Origin: Bdellovibrio sp. GT3
GTDB taxonomy: Bacteria > Bdellovibrionota > Bdellovibrionia > Bdellovibrionales > Bdellovibrionaceae
Direction: 5' to 3'
DNA: 64,000 nucleotides
Assembly (NCBI RefSeq): GCF_037996765.1
Contig: NZ_JBBNAD010000004.1
Location: forward strand, 62,001-126,000
Shown one piece after another: positions 53,340 through 62,896 of the stretch; position 1 is the stretch's first letter; each line of letters starts with the position of its first letter. The translations under genes and the position numbers were made by a program. The notes beneath the pieces were generated by a model. That model was given only the letters and a program-made list of their open reading frames with translations. It was not told where the DNA came from and made no database searches.

Positions 53340-54247
53340 TTGGATTCCTTTAAGGAGTTTTTAAACCCATTGGCAATGGTCTGTGTGGTGACTTTCAAAA
53401 GATCCAAATAAGTAGGAACGGGACCAGAGGCTTCACTTAAAGAATCCACATACAATACGCCGCCATACTTCGCTCCGGTTTCCAGGGCGACTTGCTTGGC
53501 GGGACGATCCGAGATCGTGCTTTCAGAAAACACCACCGGAATTTTTTTAGCTTTAACGGCATCGATTACTTTGCGAACTTGTTGCGGAGTTCCCTGTTGG
53601 TCCGCATTGATCGGCCACAGATAAAGTTCCTTCATCCCCAGATCCCGAGCCAGATAGCTGAAGGCACCTTCGCTGGTTACCAGGTAACGTTTTTCCTCGG
53701 GGATGGAAGAAAGCGACAATTTCATTTCATCGCGCAGTTTCTTAATTTTTTCAGAGTAGACCGTGGCGTTGGCTTCGTAAACTTTGGCATTCTGCGGATC
53801 GATTTGTGTCAAAGCTTTACGGATGTTTTCAACATAGATCAAAGCGTTCTCGGTCGACATCCACGCATGTGGATTGGGTTTGCCGCTATAAGGCCCCTCA
53901 TAGATGGACAGGGGCTTTACACCGTCGGAAATAACAAATCCCGGCACGCCTTTGGCGTCGCGCAGGAATCTCGAGAACCATCTTTCCAGATTCAGTCCAT
54001 TCCATAAAATGGCATTGGCGCCCTTGGCGCGGACGATGTCTTTAGGGGTGGGCTGATAATCATGAATCTCTGCGCCCGGCTTGGTGATGGATTCCACGGT
54101 GGCGGCATCACCAGCGACGTTTCGCGCGATATCCGCAATCACTGTGAAGCTTGTGACGACTTTGGGCTTAGCCACTGCCAGTGAGGGCAAAGCGGTTAGC
54201 AGGGGAATGCATAAAATGGAGAGAGTTTTTTTAAAAACAGCTGTCAT
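53336..54247 (-). CDS. Mn/Fe-type metal-binding lipoprotein-family solute-binding protein
   Basis: A 303-residue periplasmic cluster A-I binding protein with a signal peptide ending near VA26. The metal ligands are His62 (AEIHDYQPTP), His127 (PNPHAWMS), Glu193 (TSEGAFSY) and Asp268 (YVDSLSE). A Glu at the third position is typical of Mn2+/Fe2+ proteins (SitA/PsaA), whereas Zn2+ proteins have a His there. It delivers metal to the two permeases and ATPase encoded downstream. I start at the ATG at 54247; a GTG at 54274 is possible but adds a non-signal start. No metalloregulator gene is adjacent. Confidence 0.93.
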   Translation of the reverse strand: MTAVFKKTLSILCIPLLTALPSLAVAKPKVVTSFTVIADIARNVAGDAATVESITKPGAEIHDYQPTPKDIVRAKGANAILWNGLNLERWFSRFLRDAKGVPGFVISDGVKPLSIYEGPYSGKPNPHAWMSTENALIYVENIRKALTQIDPQNAKVYEANATVYSEKIKKLRDEMKLSLSSIPEEKRYLVTSEGAFSYLARDLGMKELYLWPINADQQGTPQQVRKVIDAVKAKKIPVVFSESTISDRPAKQVALETGAKYGGVLYVDSLSEASGPVPTYLDLLKVTTQTIANGFKNSLKESK

Positions 54248-54343
54248 CAACTCTAAATTTAGCCACGAGGTCACTTTCTATACAATGGCGAAAAGAGTCT
54301 GACATCTTGTTGATAAGCAAACCGATAACGTCGAAAGGCAAAA

Positions 54344-54375
54344 AAAAAGCCCCGGTGTCTCCACCAGGGCTTTTT
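54344..54375 (-). terminator. Intrinsic terminator after fusA
   Basis: On the minus strand AAAAAGCCCTGGTG and CACCGGGGCTTTTT form a 14-pair stem with one A:C-type mismatch and a GAGA loop, followed by T residues. It lies 22 bases after the fusA stop and before the transporter operon. Confidence 0.88.
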
Positions 54376-54396
54376 GAAAGATCAAGTGATCTAAGA

Positions 54397-56505
54397 TTAC
54401 TTTTGCTCAGCTGCGCGCTTCGCTTGGTATTTCTTAGCAAGCTCTTCTTGGATGTTACGAGGTACTGGCAAGTACTTCGCGAATTCCATAGAGAACTCAC
54501 CTTTACCTTTAGTAGCAGAACGTAGATCAGTTGAGTAACCGAACATTTCTGTCAACGGTACTTCAGCTTCGATCACGCAGTTGCCATCAAAAGCAGTTGT
54601 TCCAACGATAGTACCACGGCGTTGGTTGATTTGACCAACCGCTGAACCTTGATATTCATCTGGAACTACAGTCTCAAGCTTCATGATCGGCTCAAGAACT
54701 GCTGGTTTAGCTGCAGGGTAAACCTCACGAAGAGCCGCCATACCAGCGATTTTGAACGCCATGTATGAGGAGTCGACGTCATGGTATGCACCGTCTTCAA
54801 GAACAACTTCAACACCAACGATTGGGAAACCAATCAATGGACCTTTAACAGTTTGCTCTTTGAAACCCTCTTCAACAGCTGGGATGAATTCCTTAGGAAT
54901 ACGACCACCAACAACGTCGTTAGAGAATTTGAATACAGAACCGTCTTCTTGAGTTGGAAGAGGGCGGATTTTACCCACGATCTTCGCGTACTGACCAGAA
55001 CCACCGGTTTGTTTTTTGTGAGTGTAATCGTACTCTGCTTCAGCAGTGATAGTCTCACGGTAAGCAACTTGAGGTTGACCTACGATAACTTCACAGTTGA
55101 ATTCACGCTTCATACGCTCAACGTAGATTTCCAAGTGCAACTCACCCATACCAGAGATGATAGTCTCATTTGATTCCTCGTCACGGTGAACGCGGAAAGT
55201 AGGGTCTTCCTTACGGAATTTTTGCAACGCTTTAGAGAAGTTATTCGCTGCAGCTTTGTCTTTTGGAGCAACTGCAAGAGAGATAACCGCGTCTGGAACG
55301 TGCATGGATTGCATAGATGCATTGATGTCTTCAGAACAGAAAGTGTCACCAGAAGCACAGTCGATACCGAACAATGCAACGATGTCACCCGCATAAGAAA
55401 CATCGATATCTTCCATCTTGTCAGAGTGCATACGCACTAGACGAGGGATTTTAACCGCTTTCTTATTCGTTTGGTTCGTGATGAACGCACCTTTTTGCAA
55501 TTTACCTTGGTAAACGCGCATGTACGTCAACTGACCGAATGGTGTTTCTTGAAGTTTGAACGCCAAGGCAACAGTCGGTTTGCTAGCATCTGGGAATAGA
55601 TCGAACTTCTCTTCGCCTTTGTTAAGGTCAAGAGCTTGTTCTTTCTTCTCTGCTGGAGTTGGCAAGTAATAAGTTACGCCATCCAACAAATGCTGAACGT
55701 TTTTATTTTTGTAAGCAGAACCGCAGAATACTGGAACCAGTTTCAAATCGATTACACCTTTACGGATAGCCGCTTTGATTTCTGCTTCAGTTGGCTCTTC
55801 TTCCATCAAGAATTTTTCGCCGATAGAATCGTCGATATCCGCAAGAGCACCGATCATGATTTGACGGTATTCTTTAGCTTGATCCACTAGATCAGCAGGG
55901 ATAGCGATTTCAGTGATTTTCTCGCCGTCGTTACCTTCGTTGACGAAAGCTTTCATTTGAACCAGGTCAACGATACCACGGTGTTGGTCTTCCAAACCGA
56001 TTGGGATGTTGATCATAACTGCGTTCAAACGAAGTTTTTCAATCAAAGCGTCTTTTACGCGGAACGGATTGGCACCTTGACGGTCCAATTTGTTCACGAA
56101 TGCCAAACGAGGAACGCCGTAACGTTTCATCTGACGGTCAACTGTGATGGACTGAGATTGAACACCAGATACACCGCAAAGAACCAGGATCGCACCGTCA
56201 AGAACGCGAAGAGAACGCTCAACTTCAACTGTGAAGTCAACGTGCCCCGGAGTGTCGATCAAGTTGATTGTGTAATCCTTCCACTGAACCTGAGTTGCAG
56301 CAGACTGGATTGTGATACCTTTTTCTCTCTCTAGATCCATGGAGTCCATTGTAGCGCCGACGCCATCTTTACCACGAACTTCGTGGATAGCGTGGATCTT
56401 ACCTCCATAGAACAGAATACGCTCAGAAAGAGTGGTTTTTCCCGAGTCGATGTGAGCCGAGATACCGATGTTTCTGACCATATCAATATTCCATTTTTTG
56501 GACAT
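54397..56505 (-). CDS. fusA: Elongation factor G, EF-G1 (spd/mitochondrial-like) type
   Basis: A 702-residue translational GTPase that moves tRNA-mRNA during elongation. Domains run in the usual order. G1 is [10 protein letters not shown]2 is ERGIT-like [12 protein letters not shown]3 is DTPGHVDF, and G4 is NKLD. The signature [20 protein letters not shown], followed by [20 protein letters not shown], matches the mitochondrial EF-G1 and spd-EFG1 type (spirochaetes, planctomycetes, delta group) more than the E. coli form (MAHIDAGKTTTTERI). It is alone and not in a str operon with rpsL, rpsG and tuf. A strong terminator follows. A second EF-G for recycling should exist elsewhere. Confidence 0.96.
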   Translation of the reverse strand: MSKKWNIDMVRNIGISAHIDSGKTTLSERILFYGGKIHAIHEVRGKDGVGATMDSMDLEREKGITIQSAATQVQWKDYTINLIDTPGHVDFTVEVERSLRVLDGAILVLCGVSGVQSQSITVDRQMKRYGVPRLAFVNKLDRQGANPFRVKDALIEKLRLNAVMINIPIGLEDQHRGIVDLVQMKAFVNEGNDGEKITEIAIPADLVDQAKEYRQIMIGALADIDDSIGEKFLMEEEPTEAEIKAAIRKGVIDLKLVPVFCGSAYKNKNVQHLLDGVTYYLPTPAEKKEQALDLNKGEEKFDLFPDASKPTVALAFKLQETPFGQLTYMRVYQGKLQKGAFITNQTNKKAVKIPRLVRMHSDKMEDIDVSYAGDIVALFGIDCASGDTFCSEDINASMQSMHVPDAVISLAVAPKDKAAANNFSKALQKFRKEDPTFRVHRDEESNETIISGMGELHLEIYVERMKREFNCEVIVGQPQVAYRETITAEAEYDYTHKKQTGGSGQYAKIVGKIRPLPTQEDGSVFKFSNDVVGGRIPKEFIPAVEEGFKEQTVKGPLIGFPIVGVEVVLEDGAYHDVDSSYMAFKIAGMAALREVYPAAKPAVLEPIMKLETVVPDEYQGSAVGQINQRRGTIVGTTAFDGNCVIEAEVPLTEMFGYSTDLRSATKGKGEFSMEFAKYLPVPRNIQEELAKKYQAKRAAEQK

Positions 56506-56644
56506 AATATTACCCTTCTTATTGGTCGTTTAAGTCTTTGTTACTAATTTGAAAGTACTCGAATTATCATCAATTACATATAGATGCAAAATAAGATTCG
56601 CATGCCGGGCCCAGCCTATAGATATGACACAATGCATTCCCAAA

Positions 56645-56659
56645 AGGTACGGCGTACCT
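56645..56659. repeat. Short palindrome of the GGTACG/CGTACC family
   Basis: AGGTACG G CGTACCT is a perfect 7-base palindrome around one G, in the 185-base gap between fusA and the helicase gene, 32 bases before the latter's ATG. Confidence 0.6.
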
Positions 56660-56690
56660 CTGCGGGCTGGGTTAGCGTAAGCTTGGTGGC

Positions 56691-58151
56691 ATGATGGACC
56701 TCCACGATCTCCTGAAAAGGAATTTTGAGTTTAGCGCTTTTCGGGGCGAACAAGAAGCAATTTTGCGTAAAGTATGGGCAGATGAAAACCTGCTCGCATT
56801 AATGCCTACAGGAATGGGAAAATCCCTGTGTTTTCAATTCCCCGCAAAGATCCGAGACGGCCTCGTTATTGTCATATCTCCGCTGATTGCCCTGATGCAG
56901 GATCAGGTTCTGAAGGCCAAAGATCTGGATATTCCGGCTACTTGCCTGAACTCCGCTTTAACGCGAGATGAGCGTGAGTCTCGCCAGGAGCGACTGGCCA
57001 AAGGGGATTTCAAACTTTTATATGTGACGCCGGAGCGTTTTCGCAAACCGGAATTCCTAAAAGCCATCGAAGGCCGCAAAATTCAACTTCTGGCGGTGGA
57101 CGAAGCTCATTGTATTTCCCAATGGGGACATGATTTCCGCCCTGATTATTCCCGGGTGGGGGAGTTCCGCGCACTTTTGGGCAATCCGCCAACGATTGCC
57201 CTGACCGCAACCGCGACACCGGAAGTTCAAAAAGACATTTTATCAAAACTCAACATTCCTGATGCCGAAATCATTTCGGCCGGGATTGAACGACCGAATC
57301 TGGCTTTGCGCGTGCATGATCTTTACGGCATCGACGATAAGATTCGCGCGATCATCGGACTTCGTTATCAGCAGCCGGGATCAGCGATTGTATACTGTTC
57401 GCTGATTCAAACTTTGCGCAAAATTTCTTCGGAATTAAGTCGTGCTGGCGTCAATCATCTGGTTTATCACGGTGACCTTTCGCCCCAGGATCGTAAGCGC
57501 AATCAAAAAGCGTTTATCAATGAAGAAGCACCGTTGATGCTGGCGACACCGGCATTTGGTTTGGGGATTGATAAGCCGAATGTGCGTTTGTTAGTGCACG
57601 CGGAAATCCCAAGTGCTTTGGAAAGTTACTTCCAGGAGGTCGGTCGCGCGGGTCGTGATGGCGTCGAGTCGTTCTGTCATCTTTTATATGATCAGGATGA
57701 TGTCAGTATCCAGATGGAATTCCTAAAATGGTCCCATCCGGAACCTGAGTTCATCGCCAAAGTTTACGACTTGATCGAACAAAATCGACTGCGCGTGAAT
57801 CAGGAAAAATTTGATTTCTTACGAGAGCAAATGAACTTCCGCAATCGCCGCGATTTCCGTCCCGAAGCCTCTGTCAGTATTTTAGAGCGCTGGGGCTGCT
57901 TGCAAAAATCCGACGATCCATTTCCGTATGCCTGCGTGCAAGCACCAACGGCAGAGCAGTTCGCTGCTGAAAATGGCCCGGTGATTTTGAAAGCCCAAAA
58001 TTCAAAATTGCTCGAGATGGTTCGCTGGGCCACTCAAGATAAAGAATGCCGCATGAATTACATCTATCATTACTTCGGGCACAAGCACGAAACTCCGTGT
58101 GGGAAGTGTGATATCTGTGTTGATAGTCAAAAGCAGCTCCGTCAACTTTGA
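56691..58151 (+). CDS. RecQ-like DNA helicase (short form)
   Basis: A 486-residue superfamily 2 helicase of the RecQ type that unwinds DNA 3' to 5'. Helicase motifs: 0/I MPTGMGKSLCFQFP, DEAH in AVDEAHCISQWGHDFRPDY, and VI in YFQEVGRAGRDG. It has a C-terminal zinc-binding set CRMN...CGKCDIC (four Cys), but an insertion of about 100 residues with a possible winged helix (SVSILERWGCLQK) lies between motif VI and the zinc part. No HRDC domain is present. It stands alone. An adjacent ATG at 56694 could also be the start. Confidence 0.9.
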   Translation: MMDLHDLLKRNFEFSAFRGEQEAILRKVWADENLLALMPTGMGKSLCFQFPAKIRDGLVIVISPLIALMQDQVLKAKDLDIPATCLNSALTRDERESRQERLAKGDFKLLYVTPERFRKPEFLKAIEGRKIQLLAVDEAHCISQWGHDFRPDYSRVGEFRALLGNPPTIALTATATPEVQKDILSKLNIPDAEIISAGIERPNLALRVHDLYGIDDKIRAIIGLRYQQPGSAIVYCSLIQTLRKISSELSRAGVNHLVYHGDLSPQDRKRNQKAFINEEAPLMLATPAFGLGIDKPNVRLLVHAEIPSALESYFQEVGRAGRDGVESFCHLLYDQDDVSIQMEFLKWSHPEPEFIAKVYDLIEQNRLRVNQEKFDFLREQMNFRNRRDFRPEASVSILERWGCLQKSDDPFPYACVQAPTAEQFAAENGPVILKAQNSKLLEMVRWATQDKECRMNYIYHYFGHKHETPCGKCDICVDSQKQLRQL

Positions 58152-58209
58152 GATAAGCTTTGATGTCGGATAATCTTTTTCTCTTGTATGGTCTTTCAAG
58201 GAGGAAGTA

Positions 58210-59307
58210 ATGACGTTATCACTTTCAATTCAACTCGTTGCTGCGTTGCTGACTTTGGCATCAGTGACTGCATTTGGAAACACCAAATTACCTCTGGATA
58301 AACTAAAAATGCCGCCGGGGTTTGAGATTTCGGTGTGGGCGACGGTGCCTAATGCGCGGTCGATTGCGCAGGCTCCGGGTGGGCGGTTTTTTGTTGGGAA
58401 TCGTGGCGAAGACAATGTCTACCTGGTTCAAAATGGCAAAGCCCAGGTGTTCGCTGAAAAGCTCAGTGTGCCGAATGGCGTGGCCTTCAAAGATGGAAAA
58501 CTGTATGTGGCGCAGGTTTCGGAAATTCTGGAATTCAATGTTCCCGAAAAAGTCACAACACCACAAAAACCCGTCAGAACATTGACACAAAAATTTCCCA
58601 CTGACGCCAGTCACGGTTGGAAGTTCATTCGCTTCGGTCCCGATGGAAAGCTGTATGTCCCGGTCGGGGCTCCTTGTAATATCTGTGATTTGGGCACCGA
58701 GTACGGGCGCATCTATCGCATCGATGTGAATGGCTCATCCAAGGAAGTCGTGGCCGAAGGTGTGCGCAACACGGTGGGCTTTGATTGGGATCCGGTCAGC
58801 AAAGATCTGTGGTTTACAGATAACGGTCGTGATTGGATGGGGGATGATTCGCCTCCAGACGAAATCAATCATCTGACCAAAGTGGGTGAGCATTTTGGCT
58901 TTCCGTACTGCCATGGCAAAAATATTCTGGATAAAGAATTCGGCAAGGGTAAAGACTGCAAGAACTATAAAGCCCCCGAGGCCGAGTTAAGAGCCCATGT
59001 AGCAGCGTTGGGAATGCGTTTTTATAACGGGAAAATGTTTCCTTCCGAGTACCAAGGCGGTATCATTTATGCTGAGCATGGCTCGTGGAATCGCAGTGCC
59101 CCCCAAGGTTATATGGTGGGATTTGCTTTCATCAAAGACGGCAAAATCACGACGGTAAAACCCTTGGTTGAGGGCTGGTTGCAAGTCGGCGATGCTTGGG
59201 GACGCCCGGTGGATGTCGAAGTGATGGAAGACGGTTCCGTCCTGATTTCTGACGACAAGGCCGGAGTCATTTATCGTCTTAGTTACAAGGCGCCAAAAGG
59301 AAAGTAA
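58210..59307 (+). CDS. Exported PQQ-dependent sugar/sorbosone dehydrogenase-like protein
   Basis: A 365-residue protein with a signal peptide (LVAALLTLASVTAFG) and a beta-propeller of the soluble glucose/sorbosone dehydrogenase type. Family blocks include WKFIRFGPDGKLYVPVGAPCN, VVAEGVRNTVGFDWDP, LWFTDNGRDWMGDDSPPDEINHL and HGSWNRSAPQGY. Such enzymes oxidise sugars in the periplasm with PQQ and pass electrons to a quinone or cytochrome. Cofactor and substrate cannot be proven here. The ATG at 58210 follows AAGGAGG. aat starts three bases after its stop. Confidence 0.9.
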   Translation: MTLSLSIQLVAALLTLASVTAFGNTKLPLDKLKMPPGFEISVWATVPNARSIAQAPGGRFFVGNRGEDNVYLVQNGKAQVFAEKLSVPNGVAFKDGKLYVAQVSEILEFNVPEKVTTPQKPVRTLTQKFPTDASHGWKFIRFGPDGKLYVPVGAPCNICDLGTEYGRIYRIDVNGSSKEVVAEGVRNTVGFDWDPVSKDLWFTDNGRDWMGDDSPPDEINHLTKVGEHFGFPYCHGKNILDKEFGKGKDCKNYKAPEAELRAHVAALGMRFYNGKMFPSEYQGGIIYAEHGSWNRSAPQGYMVGFAFIKDGKITTVKPLVEGWLQVGDAWGRPVDVEVMEDGSVLISDDKAGVIYRLSYKAPKGK

Positions 59308-59309
59308 GT

Positions 59310-59975
59310 TTGTTGAAGTATCATTCCTCTGTTGATTTTCCAGATCCCCGCGACACGATGGCCGAAGGTATATTGGCCGTCGGGGGGACCTTGGATGTGG
59401 GGACGTTGTATACCGCTTACTCCAAAGGGATCTTCCCTTGGCCCCAGGTGGGCTTTCCGATGTTGTGGTTTTCCCCTGAAAAGCGGGGAGTTTTGTTTTT
59501 TGATGAGTTTCGTGCTCCGGAAAGTCTGCAAAGATTTCGTCGCAAAAATCCACAAATTACGTTTACAGCTAACAAAGACTTCGATCACGTGATGGACGAG
59601 TGTGCCCGGCAAATGCGTCCCGGTCAGGATGGCACATGGATCCTGCCGGTCATGAAGCGTGCTTATCACGAATTCAACAAAGCCGGCTTTTGTCTGTCCA
59701 TCGAGGTTCGTGAAAATAATGTTCTTATCGGTGGCATCTACGGAGTGCTGGTCGAAGGTGTTTTCAGTGGTGAAAGCATGTTTTATCGTAAGCCCAACGC
59801 CTCAAAGCTCGCTCTGTGGTATTTGGTGGAGTATTTGGGCGCACAGGGCCACGGTTGGATTGATGTACAGATGGTTACGCCCGTCGTCGCGCAAATGGGC
59901 GGCCGATTGATTGATCGTGAGGAATACCTGCAAATGCTTGAAGAACGCCATGCCCAATCGGCGGTTGTGCCCTGA
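59310..59975 (+). CDS. aat: Leucyl/phenylalanyl-tRNA--protein transferase
   Basis: A 221-residue Aat enzyme that adds Leu or Phe to proteins with N-terminal Arg or Lys, marking them for ClpS/ClpAP. Family blocks: FPDPRDTMAEGILAVGGTLD, YSKGIFPWP, RGVLFFDEFRA, GGIYGVLVEGVFSGESMF and HGWIDVQM. It starts at TTG (59310 or 59313), with AAGGAAAG upstream, and follows the dehydrogenase gene with only a few bases between. The start codon is rare, so low expression is expected. uup follows after 50 bases. Confidence 0.94.
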   Translation: MLKYHSSVDFPDPRDTMAEGILAVGGTLDVGTLYTAYSKGIFPWPQVGFPMLWFSPEKRGVLFFDEFRAPESLQRFRRKNPQITFTANKDFDHVMDECARQMRPGQDGTWILPVMKRAYHEFNKAGFCLSIEVRENNVLIGGIYGVLVEGVFSGESMFYRKPNASKLALWYLVEYLGAQGHGWIDVQMVTPVVAQMGGRLIDREEYLQMLEERHAQSAVVP

Positions 59976-60025
59976 TTTTGGAACCTGTCCTTGCGGTCCT
60001 GCTGCCTATGCATTAAGTTAGCCCC

Positions 60026-61828
60026 ATGCCATTACTAAGTACTTATAAGCTTGAAAAGTCATTTGCGGGAAAAACTCTGTTTAAAAACGTCAGTCTGGGG
60101 ATTGATGAAGGCGACCGCGTGGGTCTGGTGGGACCAAATGGTGCCGGTAAATCGACTCTGCTAAAAATTATCTCTGGTCGTATGAAGCCCGATGGTGGCG
60201 AAGTGACCATGAACAAAGGTTTGAAAATTGGTTTTTTAGATCAGACTCCGTTGTTTGAACCCGGCGTGAATATCCTGGATGCGATCATGGGCGATGCTGA
60301 CTATAACGAACATATCGGACCGGCTTATGAGTGGCTGGCTCGGTTGGAGCTTTCCCAATTTGGAGAATCTTTCCTGGTGGAGGATCTTTCCGGTGGCTGG
60401 AGAAAGCGTGTGGCCCTGGCTCGTGAGTTGGTGCGTTCGCCGCAGTTGTTGTTGCTGGATGAGCCGACGAATCACTTGGATGTGACCAGCATCATGTGGC
60501 TCGAGGAGTTTTTGGCCAAAGCACAGTTTGCGACTTTGATCATAACGCATGACCGCTTGTTCTTGCAGCGTGTGACCAATAAAATTTTCGATCTGGATCC
60601 AAAAAATCCCAATTACTTGTTCGCGATTCCCGGAGACTACTCCAATTACGTGGAGGCCAAGGAATTGATGATGGCTGGACAAGAGGCCAAAGAGCTGACC
60701 ATGAAGAACACGCTTCGTCGCGAGACCGAGTGGCTTCGTCGTGGTGCAAAAGCTCGTCAGACAAAACAAAAGGCCCGCATCGAGCGCGCGGGGGATTTGA
60801 AAAGTGACGTGCAGGATTTGTCGGCAAAAAATGCCAATCGCACGGTTAAAATTGAATTCAAAGATACCGAACGCAATCCACAAAAATTGATGGAACTTAT
60901 TCACGTGACAAAAGCCTACGATGGTCGCGTGCTGTTTAAGGATTTTTCTTATTTGGTGACGCCAAAAACGCGCATGGCTTTGTTGGGTGATAACGGTTCC
61001 GGTAAATCCACTTTGATTCGCATTTTACTGGGCGAAGAAAAGCCGGACATGGGCGAAGTAAAACAATCAGAGCGTCTGAAAGTTGCTTACTTTGAACAAA
61101 ACCGTCAGACCATCAATCCTAAAGTTTCAGTTCTAAAAAATATTTGCCCGGATGGCGACTACGTTCACTATCAAGGCAGTTACGTGTTTGCGCGCAGTTA
61201 TCTGGAGCGCTTTCAGTTCAACCGTCAGCAAATGGATATGCCGGCTGAAAAACTTTCCGGTGGGGAGCAAGCGCGGTTGCGTATTGCCCAACTGATGCTG
61301 AATGAAGCCCAAGTTCTGGTACTGGATGAGCCCACCAATGACCTGGACGTACAGACGCTGGCGGTGTTGGAAGAATCCCTGCGCGACTTCGGTGGTGCGG
61401 TGATTTTAGTAACCCATGACCGTTACTTCATGGACCAAGTTGCGAAAGAAATTATCGCGATTCATAAAGACCCTGAAGGCAACACTTCCATGGAGCGTTT
61501 TGCCGGCTTCCTTCAATGGGAAGAATGGTACGAGGATCAAAAGGAACTTGAGGCCGCGAAGAAGAACGAAGAAAAGCAGGAGGCCAAAGCGGCCGCCGGT
61601 GGTAAAGCCAAAAAGTTAAGTTTTAAAGAAAAGTTCGAGCTGGAAAATATGGAAGCAAATATTGCAGTGTTGGAGGAAAAGCTTCAGGCTGCGCAAACAC
61701 AAAGTATGCTTCCAGACTTTGCCAGCAACCCTAAAAAGATCCAAGAGTTATATAATGAAATTGCGAGCACTCAGGCCGAGATCGAGCGTCTATATGCCCG
61801 CTGGAGTGAATTGGAAGGTAAGTCCTAA
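60026..61828 (+). CDS. uup: ABC-F ATPase, Uup type
   Basis: A 600-residue soluble protein with two ABC cassettes. First cassette: Walker A GPNGAGKST, signature LSGGW, Walker B LLLLDEPTNHLD. Second: GDNGSGKST, LSGGEQ, VLVLDEPTNDLD. The linker carries RRETEWLRRGAKARQTKQKARIERA, a hallmark of Uup, and the C-terminal 100 residues form a coiled coil (KEKFELENMEANIAVLEEKLQ, KIQELYNEIASTQAEIERLY). Uup acts on ribosomes and DNA in some bacteria and affects transposon excision. It precedes selD by 18 bases. Confidence 0.95.
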   Translation: MPLLSTYKLEKSFAGKTLFKNVSLGIDEGDRVGLVGPNGAGKSTLLKIISGRMKPDGGEVTMNKGLKIGFLDQTPLFEPGVNILDAIMGDADYNEHIGPAYEWLARLELSQFGESFLVEDLSGGWRKRVALARELVRSPQLLLLDEPTNHLDVTSIMWLEEFLAKAQFATLIITHDRLFLQRVTNKIFDLDPKNPNYLFAIPGDYSNYVEAKELMMAGQEAKELTMKNTLRRETEWLRRGAKARQTKQKARIERAGDLKSDVQDLSAKNANRTVKIEFKDTERNPQKLMELIHVTKAYDGRVLFKDFSYLVTPKTRMALLGDNGSGKSTLIRILLGEEKPDMGEVKQSERLKVAYFEQNRQTINPKVSVLKNICPDGDYVHYQGSYVFARSYLERFQFNRQQMDMPAEKLSGGEQARLRIAQLMLNEAQVLVLDEPTNDLDVQTLAVLEESLRDFGGAVILVTHDRYFMDQVAKEIIAIHKDPEGNTSMERFAGFLQWEEWYEDQKELEAAKKNEEKQEAKAAAGGKAKKLSFKEKFELENMEANIAVLEEKLQAAQTQSMLPDFASNPKKIQELYNEIASTQAEIERLYARWSELEGKS

Positions 61829-61846
61829 AAAATCGGAGTCATATCC

Positions 61847-62896
61847 ATGCAAACTGATTCTATTGCTCTGACCCAGACAGTACAAAAAGGTGGATGCGCA
61901 GCCAAAGTTGCCGCATCCGAACTTCGTAAAATCCTTCAAAAAGTAACATTTCCAAAATCACACGCTGCCTTGATGGTGGACGGTGGATTGTTTGACGATG
62001 CTGCCATCTATAAAGTCACCGATGAAATTGCCATGGTGCAGACATTGGATTTCTTTACTCCGATTGTCGACACGCCCAAATTGTTTGGACGAATTGCCGC
62101 CGCCAATGCACTGAGCGACGTATATGCGATGGGTGGCTTGCCTAAGACGGCCATGGGGATACTGGCATTTCCTGTTGCGACGATGCCTGATTCGGTCATT
62201 GTTGAAGTCATGCAGGGCGCCAGTGATGTAATCGCTGAAGCCGGTGCCAATTTTGTGGGTGGACATTCCATTGATGATGACACTTTGAAATTTGGTTTGT
62301 CAGTGACGGGCTTTGTGAATCCCCAAAAAGTTTGGTCCAATGATAAAGCGAAACCGGGGGACGCGCTTATCCTGACGAAGGCTCTGGGCACCGGCACGAT
62401 GACTGCCGCATTGAAGCGTCGGGAAGCCACTGAAGGCGATATTTCCGAAGCCACAGCCAGCATGGGGACTTTAAATAATATTCTGGATTATTTAAGCGAA
62501 AACTCAAAAAATGCCATTAATGCCGCGACCGATATCACGGGATTTGCTTTTTCAGGACACAGCATGCAGTTGGCCAAGGCCAGTGAAGTCAGCTTGAAGG
62601 TCAACTTCGACAGGCTACCGATATTCAATAATGTCATGGCTTTTTTAGAAAAAGGTTTTTTGACGAAAGCTCATCGCACGAATGCGCAATACACCGAAAA
62701 TGACGTCAACTTCGGCGCATTGTCTTCATTGCAAAAAACCGTATTGCACGACCCACAGACCAGCGGGGGGTTGTTGTTGTCAGTGCATCCTGATCAGGCA
62801 GAGGCTTTGATTGGCGAAATTAAATCCAAATTTGTCCATGCCAGTATCATCGGAGAAGTCGCGGCACCTTCTGCCGCAAGAGTTTCATTTGTCTAG
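61847..62896 (+). CDS. selD: Selenide, water dikinase (SelD)
   Basis: A 349-residue SelD that makes selenophosphate from selenide and ATP. The active-site loop is QKGGCAAKV, with Cys17 and Lys20; it carries Cys rather than Sec, as most bacterial forms do. LFDDAAIY, QTLDFFTPIVD and GGHSIDDDTLKFGL supply ATP/metal-binding Asp residues. It is followed at once by the tRNA 2-selenouridine synthase gene with an 8-base overlap, so selenophosphate is probably used for tRNA. No selA, selB or tRNA-Sec is in the window. Confidence 0.97.
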   Translation: MQTDSIALTQTVQKGGCAAKVAASELRKILQKVTFPKSHAALMVDGGLFDDAAIYKVTDEIAMVQTLDFFTPIVDTPKLFGRIAAANALSDVYAMGGLPKTAMGILAFPVATMPDSVIVEVMQGASDVIAEAGANFVGGHSIDDDTLKFGLSVTGFVNPQKVWSNDKAKPGDALILTKALGTGTMTAALKRREATEGDISEATASMGTLNNILDYLSENSKNAINAATDITGFAFSGHSMQLAKASEVSLKVNFDRLPIFNNVMAFLEKGFLTKAHRTNAQYTENDVNFGALSSLQKTVLHDPQTSGGLLLSVHPDQAEALIGEIKSKFVHASIIGEVAAPSAARVSFV

